Assembly (NCBI GenBank): GCA_018266255.1
Contig: JAFEAT010000003.1
Location: 327,368-391,367 of the forward strand
Direction: 5' to 3'
Source: Cyanobacteria bacterium SZAS-4
Lineage (GTDB): Bacteria > Cyanobacteriota > Vampirovibrionia > Obscuribacterales > Obscuribacteraceae
DNA length: 64,000 bases
In this document: positions 34,754 to 42,342 of the stretch, in pieces
Numbering within the stretch: position 1 is the first letter of the stretch
How the letters are laid out: each line of letters begins with the position of its first letter
Program-made: the position numbers and the translations under genes
Notes under the pieces: model-generated
What the model was told of the DNA's origin: nothing
Databases searched by the model: none
Seen by the model: the letters and a program-made list of their open reading frames with translations, nothing else

Positions 34754-35581
34754 CTATTCGTCGATGACCACAAGATCTTTCAGTCCCTTCTCGCGAAGAA
34801 ACTGAGTGAATAGCGGTTTCAGTGCTAGCCCTTTTGAGTCTTCGATCGGCTGGAAATCGTGAGTCCGTTTCCAGAGCACTTCCGATTTGATTGTGGTGAC
34901 TGGCTTTCCTTCATCGTTGAAAACTAGCTTGGTCTGCTCGTCCAGCAAATCATCAAAGTCTACCGGTGTCATTGTGTCGATAACTTCGGTTTTGTAAGAA
35001 CTAATGATTTTGCCCTGAGCGTTAACTTCAAAGACCGCCATTTTTCCCAGCACTACAGCTTCGGTTTGAGTGATGCGCAGTGGATGAGAGTAAAACAAAA
35101 AACTGTGTGTTTCGTAGTCTTTCATTTTTCCGTGCGTCCAGACATTTTCTCGACAAAAATTCCAGATGCTCTTTTGTCGATCGTATTGATGTCCGATCGT
35201 CTCTCGACCAAGACACTGATAAGTAGCCGGAGTTTCATCCGTTTTGCCGGAGCGATAGTCTTTCATGTACTTCATTTTGGCTTGTGTCGACTGCCAGCGA
35301 CCTGCGCACCATGGTGGCACTCTGTACCAGAATGTCGATGTCGTCTGCGAGTCTTTCAACAAGCGTTCCGCAAGTTCTTTGTCGAATGCGTTACCGCGCA
35401 ATAACTTCGAATCCAGAGGCTTGACTGACTTGGAAGAGTGAATCTCTCCCATCGACAGATTGTCGATACTAGGTTCGAACTTTTGCACCCCTGCTTGAAG
35501 GCGATCCGCTGCGGTGGCTTGCGCGCCTATAAAAGCAGCGGCAATAACGAGCAGAATTTTTGATGCGTTCTTAAAGTGCAC
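34754..35581 (-). CDS. Secreted protein of unknown function; paralogue of the gene at 28216
   Basis: 275 residues starting at a GTG, with a signal peptide ending near AQATA. The main domain begins FWYRVPPWCAGRWQST and ends with FLREKGL. It shares with the protein at 28216-29322 the W-x-x-P-x-W-x-AG-(K/R)-W motif, a (D/L)-(Y/L)-R-(S/T)-G block, ETIG, and a C-terminal FxP(L/I)...(K)G...L pattern, but it lacks the Asn/Gly-rich tail and Gln/Pro linker. This suggests a lineage-specific secreted family. The function is unknown. It diverges from the TadE-like operon at 35775. Confidence 0.82.
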   Translation of the reverse strand: MHFKNASKILLVIAAAFIGAQATAADRLQAGVQKFEPSIDNLSMGEIHSSKSVKPLDSKLLRGNAFDKELAERLLKDSQTTSTFWYRVPPWCAGRWQSTQAKMKYMKDYRSGKTDETPATYQCLGRETIGHQYDRQKSIWNFCRENVWTHGKMKDYETHSFLFYSHPLRITQTEAVVLGKMAVFEVNAQGKIISSYKTEVIDTMTPVDFDDLLDEQTKLVFNDEGKPVTTIKSEVLWKRTHDFQPIEDSKGLALKPLFTQFLREKGLKDLVVIDE

Positions 35582-35774
35582 TTGTCAATCAATGGCGCCA
35601 GTCACTAAAGCTTAGCAAAGCTGCGCTCTGTGAAGTTGAAAAATTAGGGTGCAATGGTTAAGGATATGCCGCCCGGTGGCACATAGTACTGTGACAGCCA
35701 TCCACGTCCCCACTTCGGCAGCTACAAGGGACCATGGCTAGGAAACGGCATCGGCTGGCGCCTGGGGAGTTTCC

Positions 35775-36329
35775 GTGGAAATCAGACACACTTTCAGCCG
35801 GGTCACCGGTCGTCGCCGCAAGCGTGGCACGACTATCGCTGAAATGCCCCTGGCGATGTGGATCATCATCATGGGTATCTGCTTTCCCATCCTGATTCTC
35901 GGCATCACTGCCATGCGTTTCGGTTTTTTCTGGAATGCGTGTCGCGAGGCGGCTAAACAAGCTGCGAAATGTCCGACCTTCCAAGTCGATTCTTCACAAG
36001 GAAAGTCAGCCATCAACATCGCAGACCAGGTCGCTACTATGTCGGCAAACTCGTTTAACGGCATATCGATCGTCTATCCGGTCAATGTCTATATCTTGCA
36101 GACTGATGTGAGCGCAGGCACAAGCATTCAGAACCCCAGTCGCCAGAAGCTGGCGTCAGCAGCTGACACAGACAAGAACATTTATGAAATACAGGTGGAG
36201 CTAAACGGACAGATAGCTCCGCTCGTTCCCATAACAGCTCTCGGAAACATTCCGGGGCTGTCGAGTCCATATCCGGTAACTGTGAGAGCTCAATACTCGT
36301 GCGAAGTGCCGCAAGGATTAGACCAGTGA
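35775..36329 (+). CDS. TadE-like pseudopilin
   Basis: 184 residues from a GTG with GGGGAG 5-6 bases upstream. The pattern is that of TadE-type proteins: a basic N-terminus (RVTGRRRKRG), then TTIAEMPLAMWIIIMGICFPILILGITAMRF, a single TM segment beginning with the Glu of the E+5-like region, and a periplasmic domain ending in beta strands. TadE proteins are minor pseudopilins of Flp/Tad pili. No tadA, tadZ, rcpA or prepilin peptidase gene is in the window. It overlaps the next gene by GTGA. Confidence 0.78.
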   Translation: MEIRHTFSRVTGRRRKRGTTIAEMPLAMWIIIMGICFPILILGITAMRFGFFWNACREAAKQAAKCPTFQVDSSQGKSAINIADQVATMSANSFNGISIVYPVNVYILQTDVSAGTSIQNPSRQKLASAADTDKNIYEIQVELNGQIAPLVPITALGNIPGLSSPYPVTVRAQYSCEVPQGLDQ

Positions 36330-36790
36330 AGAAAACAAATCTCTCCAAATCTCGAAGATCCTCAGGTTTCAGCTTCGCCGAAGTCGCAATCAGTTCCTTT
36401 CTAGTGATGGTGCTGGCAATTCTAGGCATCAACATTTGTATTCTGGTGTTTGCCTGCTCTGTCAACGACAAGGCTTGTCGCGACGCTGTGAGAGCGGCTG
36501 CCCAGCAACCTACTTCGGCAAAAGCGCAAAATTTTGCCCTTGCCTCGATTAAAAACCACCGCACTGATGGTTTTTTCATCAGTCCGATTGCGTTGACCAA
36601 CTTCAATTACAACGACTTCAACGGCAATCCTCCACCGCCGGGGCAGTGCCCCCTGGTGCAAGTCACCACGAGCGTTGACGTGACGTTGCCCGCACCCCTT
36701 ATCTTCTTCGGTACCACTTTGACGAACAAAATGAAGTTCTCGCAGATATATACCAGTCCGATTATCAAAACAAAAATCGTCATGCCGTAG
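36326..36790 (+). CDS. Second TadE-like pseudopilin
   Basis: 154 residues from a GTG at 36326, whose last bases overlap the previous stop codon; AAGGA lies about 8 bases upstream. The basic N-terminus and the segment SSGFSFAEVAISSFLVMVLAILGINICILVFAC repeat the TadE layout, with Glu in a FAEV context. The periplasmic part includes a Pro/Gly-rich turn (GNPPPPGQC) and a C-terminal beta region. The two proteins are probably partners in one envelope assembly. Confidence 0.75.
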   Translation: MKKTNLSKSRRSSGFSFAEVAISSFLVMVLAILGINICILVFACSVNDKACRDAVRAAAQQPTSAKAQNFALASIKNHRTDGFFISPIALTNFNYNDFNGNPPPPGQCPLVQVTTSVDVTLPAPLIFFGTTLTNKMKFSQIYTSPIIKTKIVMP

Positions 36791-36817
36791 CTAGCCGTAG
36801 TGTTAAAGGTGGTTCTT

Positions 36818-37348
36818 GTGAAACTGAAATTTTTAGCGCCGGCTGCATTGGTTCTCTCGCTTGCTGGGACGTCTACACAGTCATGTCTTGCGCAGGCGCC
36901 GGGTAGCAACTCTGACCCCAGGGTGAACGCCATCTATTCGTTGCTGCAGAATGGCAAAGCGCGCGAGGCACTGTCGCAACTAAATGCGGTGCCTAATCCA
37001 AGCGCAATGGATCAATACATGAAAGCACAAGCGCTCGAATTACTCGGTCAACCAGTCAAGGCGGCTGAGTTTTACCACGTCGCTGTCACCCAAGATGCTC
37101 AGAATGAGCTGTTCCGCAAAAAATCTGTTGATTCTTACCTGGCGATTTGCAAATGCGATGAGGCGATTGAAGTTTGCAACGAGGGTAGCAAGCTCGCGAC
37201 AGATCCGAAAAGAAAGCAGCGCTATGACGACAAGATTAAGGAGATAGAAAAGCTCAAGCAGAATTTTGTCATTGGAGCAGACAACATCGCACGACATAAA
37301 AGAGAGCACAATTCTCAGCTGCAGCAAGCTATGGAGAATAACAAGTAG
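36818..37348 (+). CDS. Secreted TPR-like helical protein
   Basis: 176 residues from a GTG at 36818 (AAGGTGG 6 bases upstream). A signal peptide is followed by about two to three TPR-like units: VNAIYSLLQNGKAREALSQLNAVPNP, MKAQALELLGQPVKAAEFYHVAVTQ, DSYLAICKCDEAIEVCNEGSKLA. The C-terminus is a charged helix with several His. It lies 27 bp after the second TadE-like gene and could be the TPR accessory (TadD-like) of the same unit; that is inference. Confidence 0.75.
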   Translation: MKLKFLAPAALVLSLAGTSTQSCLAQAPGSNSDPRVNAIYSLLQNGKAREALSQLNAVPNPSAMDQYMKAQALELLGQPVKAAEFYHVAVTQDAQNELFRKKSVDSYLAICKCDEAIEVCNEGSKLATDPKRKQRYDDKIKEIEKLKQNFVIGADNIARHKREHNSQLQQAMENNK

Positions 37349-37360
37349 AGGCATTCAGGA

Positions 37361-38566
37361 ATGACTAGTTCGGTTCACAATGCGACTTTGCCCCTCGAAA
37401 TTTCACGAGTTGCAGTGCCATTGCGTAACGCAGTCGCTTTTCTGATGCTTGGTGGCGCTAGCTTGATGCTCATGGCGGTGTTTTTTTTCGTGCGGCAGCC
37501 CCAAATTCTGATGCGTGACGATGTGCGCATGATGCTGCAAGAATTGAGCGGAGGCACGCTGCTTTTCGTCGTCTTACTGAGCTATCCACATTTTGTTTGG
37601 TCGTATAGATTTGCATATCAGCAGGGATTTGCATTTATCAAAAGACATAGCTGGCAGCTGATTGCCTATCCGCTGGTTGTGACCGGGCTTCTGGCTCTGT
37701 GCGTTTTGAGCTGGAATTACCCAGTTTCCAACTTTCCGATATTGCGCTCCATCGAAAGTGCTTTCCAGTCTGTTGGCATTAGTCTTAACTGGTCGCTCTA
37801 TAAAGGCGCTGGGCAACTTTTGTTTGCCGGACTTTTAATTGCGCAGGTAATCATGTCTGGGCATCACTATTGCATGCAGGCATTCGGAGTCGCTCTTGCT
37901 GGCGGCGAAGAGCACGGTTACAAACTGACGAATTCTCAGAAGAAAATTCTACGAGTCAATTTGTACGCGCTTTGGGCGATGAATTTGCTTTCGGGCTTTG
38001 CTTTCCTGGCAATATTGAACAATCGCACTTTCGCCTATCATTCATTTCAGCTGCCGGCACCGCTCAGTTTGGCTTCGTATACATTTTTTGCCATCACTTT
38101 CGCGTTGGTAGTGTTCAAGGTCATTTTGCCGCAAAAGAAAGTACCACCGTTTCAGGCTGCCATTCCCATTTTGGCAATCTGGATTTGGCTGCAACCGTTC
38201 ATTCAGCCTTACGGTTATCAGTTTTTGGTAGTGCCTATCGCGCATGGTGCGCAAAATTTATTCTTTGCCTACAAGGTCGAATTGAATAATTTTGACCCGA
38301 GCCGAAAGTTAGACAAAAGCGCTGGAGGAAAGCTTTTGTTCCTTGTGCTGCTCTCAGTTGCGACGATGGCGATAGGTTACATCAGTTTTCACACCATTCC
38401 AGTGATGTTGGATAAAGCGAGACTGATTGCCGATTTAACTCCGAATTTTTTCTTCCTGGCGGCATTTATTTTGATTAGTACGCACCATTATATTCTCGAT
38501 AGCGTTGTCTGGAGGCACGACTCGCGAGCAAGAATTGTATTGCAGCCAACGAAAACGGCTGTATAA
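37361..38566 (+). CDS. Polytopic membrane protein with paired His motifs, function unknown
   Basis: 401 residues with roughly nine to ten TM segments. Several His motifs sit at TM ends: SYPHFVWSY, MSGHHYCMQAFG, VVPIAHGAQNLFFAYKVELNN, and STHHYILDSVVWR near the C-terminus. HHY occurs twice, and Asp follows the second one. This arrangement could bind metal or haem, as in integral-membrane oxidases or desaturases, but no classic His-box is complete. I recognise no family. It follows the TPR-like gene by 12 bp, so it probably shares its operon. Confidence 0.75.
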   Translation: MTSSVHNATLPLEISRVAVPLRNAVAFLMLGGASLMLMAVFFFVRQPQILMRDDVRMMLQELSGGTLLFVVLLSYPHFVWSYRFAYQQGFAFIKRHSWQLIAYPLVVTGLLALCVLSWNYPVSNFPILRSIESAFQSVGISLNWSLYKGAGQLLFAGLLIAQVIMSGHHYCMQAFGVALAGGEEHGYKLTNSQKKILRVNLYALWAMNLLSGFAFLAILNNRTFAYHSFQLPAPLSLASYTFFAITFALVVFKVILPQKKVPPFQAAIPILAIWIWLQPFIQPYGYQFLVVPIAHGAQNLFFAYKVELNNFDPSRKLDKSAGGKLLFLVLLSVATMAIGYISFHTIPVMLDKARLIADLTPNFFFLAAFILISTHHYILDSVVWRHDSRARIVLQPTKTAV

Positions 38567-38647
38567 ATCGTCGCGTGAATTGCTCAAGGCGGGCATAACA
38601 ACAGTAAGATCAATGAGTACGCAAGTGTCGAATAACGAGTCGCATCA

Positions 38648-40138
38648 ATGCTCCAGAACTTCCATCACTCTTCGCAACCGCGAAATATCAAGCTAGAAAA
38701 GCAAGCTGGTCTTCCTTCGGTAAGGCTGATTGAAGACATGATGAAGAAGACTATGACGACTGCAGGCGCTCTGGTGGAGCTTCCTTTCGGCGACGACACA
38801 CAATCATTCAATCTCACAGTAAAACGCGACACCACTCAAGGCAGCTGGTTGTGGATGCTTTATCACGATGACGGCTTCAACTCTGGCTTAGAGTGGAGTC
38901 ACGTTACGCATAGTGCGGACCAGATTTATACATTGATCAGTAATTCCAATCTTGGTTTTATGATGAGCAAGCCTGTCAATCAGGCACTGCCAACTTCGAC
39001 GCAGCAGCGCATCGCATCTGTTCCGGCTGATTTCAATGCACCGAAAGCACGGAAGGGAACGTTGCAGGGAAATTTGAGAAACATTCAAATCGGCAATCTT
39101 TTCCAATCTATAAATATGAACGCCATGAACGGCGTTTTGGAAATTATTGCCTCGCACAATAAAGCCAATGTTTTCTTCGTTGATGGAACTCCAGTTCACG
39201 CAGCCTTGCGTGGTGCAGAGGGCACTGAAGCGATGATTCAGCTTCAGGCTTGGGAAGACGGTGAATTCACTTTCTATGACGAGCGCGTCAATGTTGCCAA
39301 AACCATCGACCGCGGATTGATTGGATTGCTCATGGAAGGCGCAAAGTACATCGACCATTCCAAATATTTGACGCAAAGCATGCTGACGAATGATTCGTTT
39401 CTGATACCGATGAAGGATGTCGACATGGAGCAAGCGCTAACGGCGAAGGGCGTCGAGTGCAAGCTGGCAGACGTTATCGCCGTTTTCAAATTAATCGACG
39501 GCTCTAAAACATGGGGCGAAATTTTACGCGACATCGAACTGGCAAAAAGCGAGTGGGTGCCTGTCATGTTTAACTTGCTCAATTGCGGTTTGGTGCGCAT
39601 AAGTACAACTCCAACCAAAGCTCGACAAAGTGTTGTCGAAAGCAGGATGGATTGGAAGACTGTGCAATCTTTTGAGCATAGCATTTGTCGTATGGATAGT
39701 GGATTGTACACACATGCGGCTCTTCTCTATTTCCTTTCTCAAGAGTGGTACAAATTCGAATCTATGCAAGTGCCATTTTCTCTTTTGGTTTTCGGATTTG
39801 CCACCAAAACTGAAATGCAGTCGCAGTTGATACCATTCAGAAGCAAGGCGATTGAAGAATTGCGAGATAAAGTTTTCCGTACTAAGCGCAAATATGACAT
39901 GCTCTGCCATTTTGGTGCATTCTCTTACGCAATGCTGCTGCCTATGAGCACGAGAAAGTCGGCAGACCGTCAGGCCGAAACTCTGGCCGAGATCTGTGCC
40001 AGCATCAACGTGTCGGAAGACTATGATCCAAGCAGAATTGAATTCCGTGGTGGAATAGCCAACGTTCCTGAAGACTGCAAATCGCTCGACGAGGTGTTGG
40101 TACTTGTCGAAGGAGGCCTGGGATTCAAATCGGCCTGA
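38648..40138 (+). CDS. DUF4388 (PATAN-like) protein with a degenerate GGDEF-like domain
   Basis: 496 residues, cytoplasmic. Residues about 138-215 match DUF4388: GNLRNIQIGNLFQSINMN...GVLEI...NVFFVDGTPVHAALRGAEGTEAM...WEDGEFTF. A helical middle (about 220-330) resembles the winged tail that follows such domains. Residues about 345-490 follow the GGDEF layout (DSGLYTHAALLYFLSQEWYKF... KYDMLCHFGAFSYAMLLPMS... ADRQAETLAEICASI), but the GGDEF signature reads FGAFSY and the metal-binding Asp are absent, so cyclase activity is unlikely. Similar fusions act in polarity and motility signalling in other bacteria. Confidence 0.82.
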   Translation: MLQNFHHSSQPRNIKLEKQAGLPSVRLIEDMMKKTMTTAGALVELPFGDDTQSFNLTVKRDTTQGSWLWMLYHDDGFNSGLEWSHVTHSADQIYTLISNSNLGFMMSKPVNQALPTSTQQRIASVPADFNAPKARKGTLQGNLRNIQIGNLFQSINMNAMNGVLEIIASHNKANVFFVDGTPVHAALRGAEGTEAMIQLQAWEDGEFTFYDERVNVAKTIDRGLIGLLMEGAKYIDHSKYLTQSMLTNDSFLIPMKDVDMEQALTAKGVECKLADVIAVFKLIDGSKTWGEILRDIELAKSEWVPVMFNLLNCGLVRISTTPTKARQSVVESRMDWKTVQSFEHSICRMDSGLYTHAALLYFLSQEWYKFESMQVPFSLLVFGFATKTEMQSQLIPFRSKAIEELRDKVFRTKRKYDMLCHFGAFSYAMLLPMSTRKSADRQAETLAEICASINVSEDYDPSRIEFRGGIANVPEDCKSLDEVLVLVEGGLGFKSA

Positions 40139-40261
40139 GCTGCAAAAATCTAGATCGCTTTGTGCCATCGAATGGAGCGGACGGCAGGACTTCCAGCCCA
40201 GCCGTAGGGATGATAGGATGTTAATCTGGGGATGCCTGCAAGGGCACTGGGGGAATGCAAT

Positions 40262-42283
40262 ATGCGCAAGCCATCAGGACTAGTCGCGCGCAAGCCATCA
40301 GGACAAGTCGCAATCGCGCTGAACTTAGTCATTGCAATCTTCGTCGTGGGTTCGTTGGGAATCGCGACATATGAATTGACCCGTGTCTTGCTCGCTCGAG
40401 AACAGTTGAAAAACTGTCTGGAGTTCGCAGCCCTTGCTGGAACTGCCTCTCTCGCGTCGACTAGTGCAAGTGGTGCACCAGCTACAGCTGAAGCGAAAGC
40501 CGTCGCTTTGAATATGTTCAAGATGAACTCGATTTTGGGGCAACCTCTTACCTCGAACGTTCGTGAGGTGGCGAGTCTCTCTCAGTTAAATCCTCAGACC
40601 GCAAGCGTCGATATGTTTGTCGAGTTCGACGATCCAGTTACCAAACAACCTACAGCCAATCCTTCTAATGTGATGCGGCTTTATGGTGCTTATAAATATG
40701 TTCTCTTCTCAGGTGGATTTGGATCGATTGGTGTTCTGAGTTACAACCTGACTGAGCAAGCATTGTCTGCTTTGCCGGCTCTAGATTTGATCCTGGTGCA
40801 CGATAACTCTGGTTCGCTTGACGATGCCACGCCCGTTACTGCAGTGCGCAGGTACTACGACCCGAGTGTTTTCCCTCCTCAACCGTCTTACATCATTCCG
40901 TCGCCTGGCGGCACGCCAGAGCAAGGTCCAATTTCGGGGCTTTTTTGTGCGAGCTTGATCGGTTCAGAGTTGAACGGACTTGAACCTCAAAACCTCGATG
41001 TGGCAGGCGATCCGCGTGTCAGCAATTGTATAAGGGAGTTCTCTGAAGTAGGCAATACCGGTAACACGGTGCCGCTGCGTGGTGTGATCAACACTGGTGC
41101 TATGCCCGGTGACTCACCACCAGCATATGGTGGTGTTGGTCTAGCCGGGATGACTCAAGGACCTGGAAACGGAACCACAAGCACGATGGGTGCATTGCCT
41201 GGAGCAAGTTCCAATATTGCCATGAAAGATAAGAAGTCAGCTGACTTGCTCACGTACTTTTTCAGTCGAGTCGCCGGAGAACCGGCAGAGGCCCAGGCAC
41301 CACCGCCTTCATACAACCCCTGGGGCGCTGATGCCACCATGTTCACTGATGTGGTCGTGAACATCGATGGCAACAATACATATGGTGGCACTGTCGTTAA
41401 CGGAATTTCTTTTCCCGATTATCGATGGTTAGTCGAGGCTGCTCGCGGCAACCTGGAGAATGGTGCTGTTGCTCCTAATGCGATCGCCCCGTTAGCTGGC
41501 ACACCGATGGAGGGCGCTGCTAACCCTGGTTTTAGAAGCGCTTATCGCGTCGCTGCATACTCCAAACTCGAGCCGAAGGGTACGGTTGAACGTTCAGTCA
41601 AAAGTTTCATGACTAAAGTTGCTGAGACTTCCGACTGTCACTTCGGGTTTGTTGCGTACAATGACCGTGCTGGAACCTCACCAACAGATACCGACAAAGC
41701 GCAGAGAATTTCGTGGGCCTATCCAGTTGCTGGTAAGGTCAAATATTTAGTTCCTGCCATTCCTTTAGACACAGCAAAAGATAACATTGCCCCTGTTTCG
41801 GCGCTTCTTTCCCCACCACCCGATGACAGCAACCCTATGTATGTTCCAAACGGTGGTTCGAATTTGGCTGACGGATTGCAGCAGGCGTATAACATGCTCA
41901 CGGGAGCTGGTTCGAGAACTGGTGCAATGAAGGCAGTTATCGTGGTAACAGACAAAGTGCCAACGCGTGATTTGGCAGGAAGTGTTTACCCCGACCCTAA
42001 CGCAAATGGACCGGCACTGGCTGACGCAGTCAACGTCGCTAAGAATCTCGGCAAGAAAGGCATTCCAATCTTCATTGTTGGAGTAGATCACGCTGGCGGT
42101 CAAATGACACCGTTTATGCTCAATCAATTCAGTGATACCACAGCTGGTGGTGTGGTCAATACAGCCGGACACGGCGGTGTCTTGCACACAACTAAATGGG
42201 TCGATCCACCAACTACTTTGAACGCGTTGAACGGAAAGTTCAATAATATTGTAAGACAGCTGGTGGTCCTGAATCGCGGCTAA
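40262..42283 (+). CDS. TadG-like protein with von Willebrand factor A domain
   Basis: 673 residues from the ATG at 40262 (GGGGGAA 7 bases upstream). The start carries a duplicated octapeptide (RKPSGLVA, RKPSGQVA), followed by a TM segment (ALNLVIAIFVVGSLGIATYELT) and a pilin-like helix (QLKNCLEFAALAGTASLA), as in TadG. The VWA domain begins DLILVHDNSGS with the MIDAS residues (DxSxS), and continues over an unusually long insertion rich in Pro and Gly before the rest of the fold (GAMKAVIVVTDKVP, GIPIFIVGVDHAGGQM). A surface-exposed adhesion or pilus role is likely. Confidence 0.82.
   Translation: MRKPSGLVARKPSGQVAIALNLVIAIFVVGSLGIATYELTRVLLAREQLKNCLEFAALAGTASLASTSASGAPATAEAKAVALNMFKMNSILGQPLTSNVREVASLSQLNPQTASVDMFVEFDDPVTKQPTANPSNVMRLYGAYKYVLFSGGFGSIGVLSYNLTEQALSALPALDLILVHDNSGSLDDATPVTAVRRYYDPSVFPPQPSYIIPSPGGTPEQGPISGLFCASLIGSELNGLEPQNLDVAGDPRVSNCIREFSEVGNTGNTVPLRGVINTGAMPGDSPPAYGGVGLAGMTQGPGNGTTSTMGALPGASSNIAMKDKKSADLLTYFFSRVAGEPAEAQAPPPSYNPWGADATMFTDVVVNIDGNNTYGGTVVNGISFPDYRWLVEAARGNLENGAVAPNAIAPLAGTPMEGAANPGFRSAYRVAAYSKLEPKGTVERSVKSFMTKVAETSDCHFGFVAYNDRAGTSPTDTDKAQRISWAYPVAGKVKYLVPAIPLDTAKDNIAPVSALLSPPPDDSNPMYVPNGGSNLADGLQQAYNMLTGAGSRTGAMKAVIVVTDKVPTRDLAGSVYPDPNANGPALADAVNVAKNLGKKGIPIFIVGVDHAGGQMTPFMLNQFSDTTAGGVVNTAGHGGVLHTTKWVDPPTTLNALNGKFNNIVRQLVVLNRG
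40265..40312 (+). repeat. 24-bp tandem duplication inside the TadG-like gene
   Basis: Two adjacent 24-base units differ at two positions and encode RKPSGLVA and RKPSGQVA at the extreme N-terminus, before the TM segment. It probably arose by replication slippage. Confidence 0.85.
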
Positions 42284-42342
42284 AGGTTTCCGCTTTCAAT
42301 CCAATTTGATTCGCCGAATTTTGCTTGAACGATCCGTCGTCC

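Noticed and set aside
38505..38696. 63-codon frame between the polytopic protein and the DUF4388 gene
   Set aside because: Overlaps both genes in another frame and lacks an SD.
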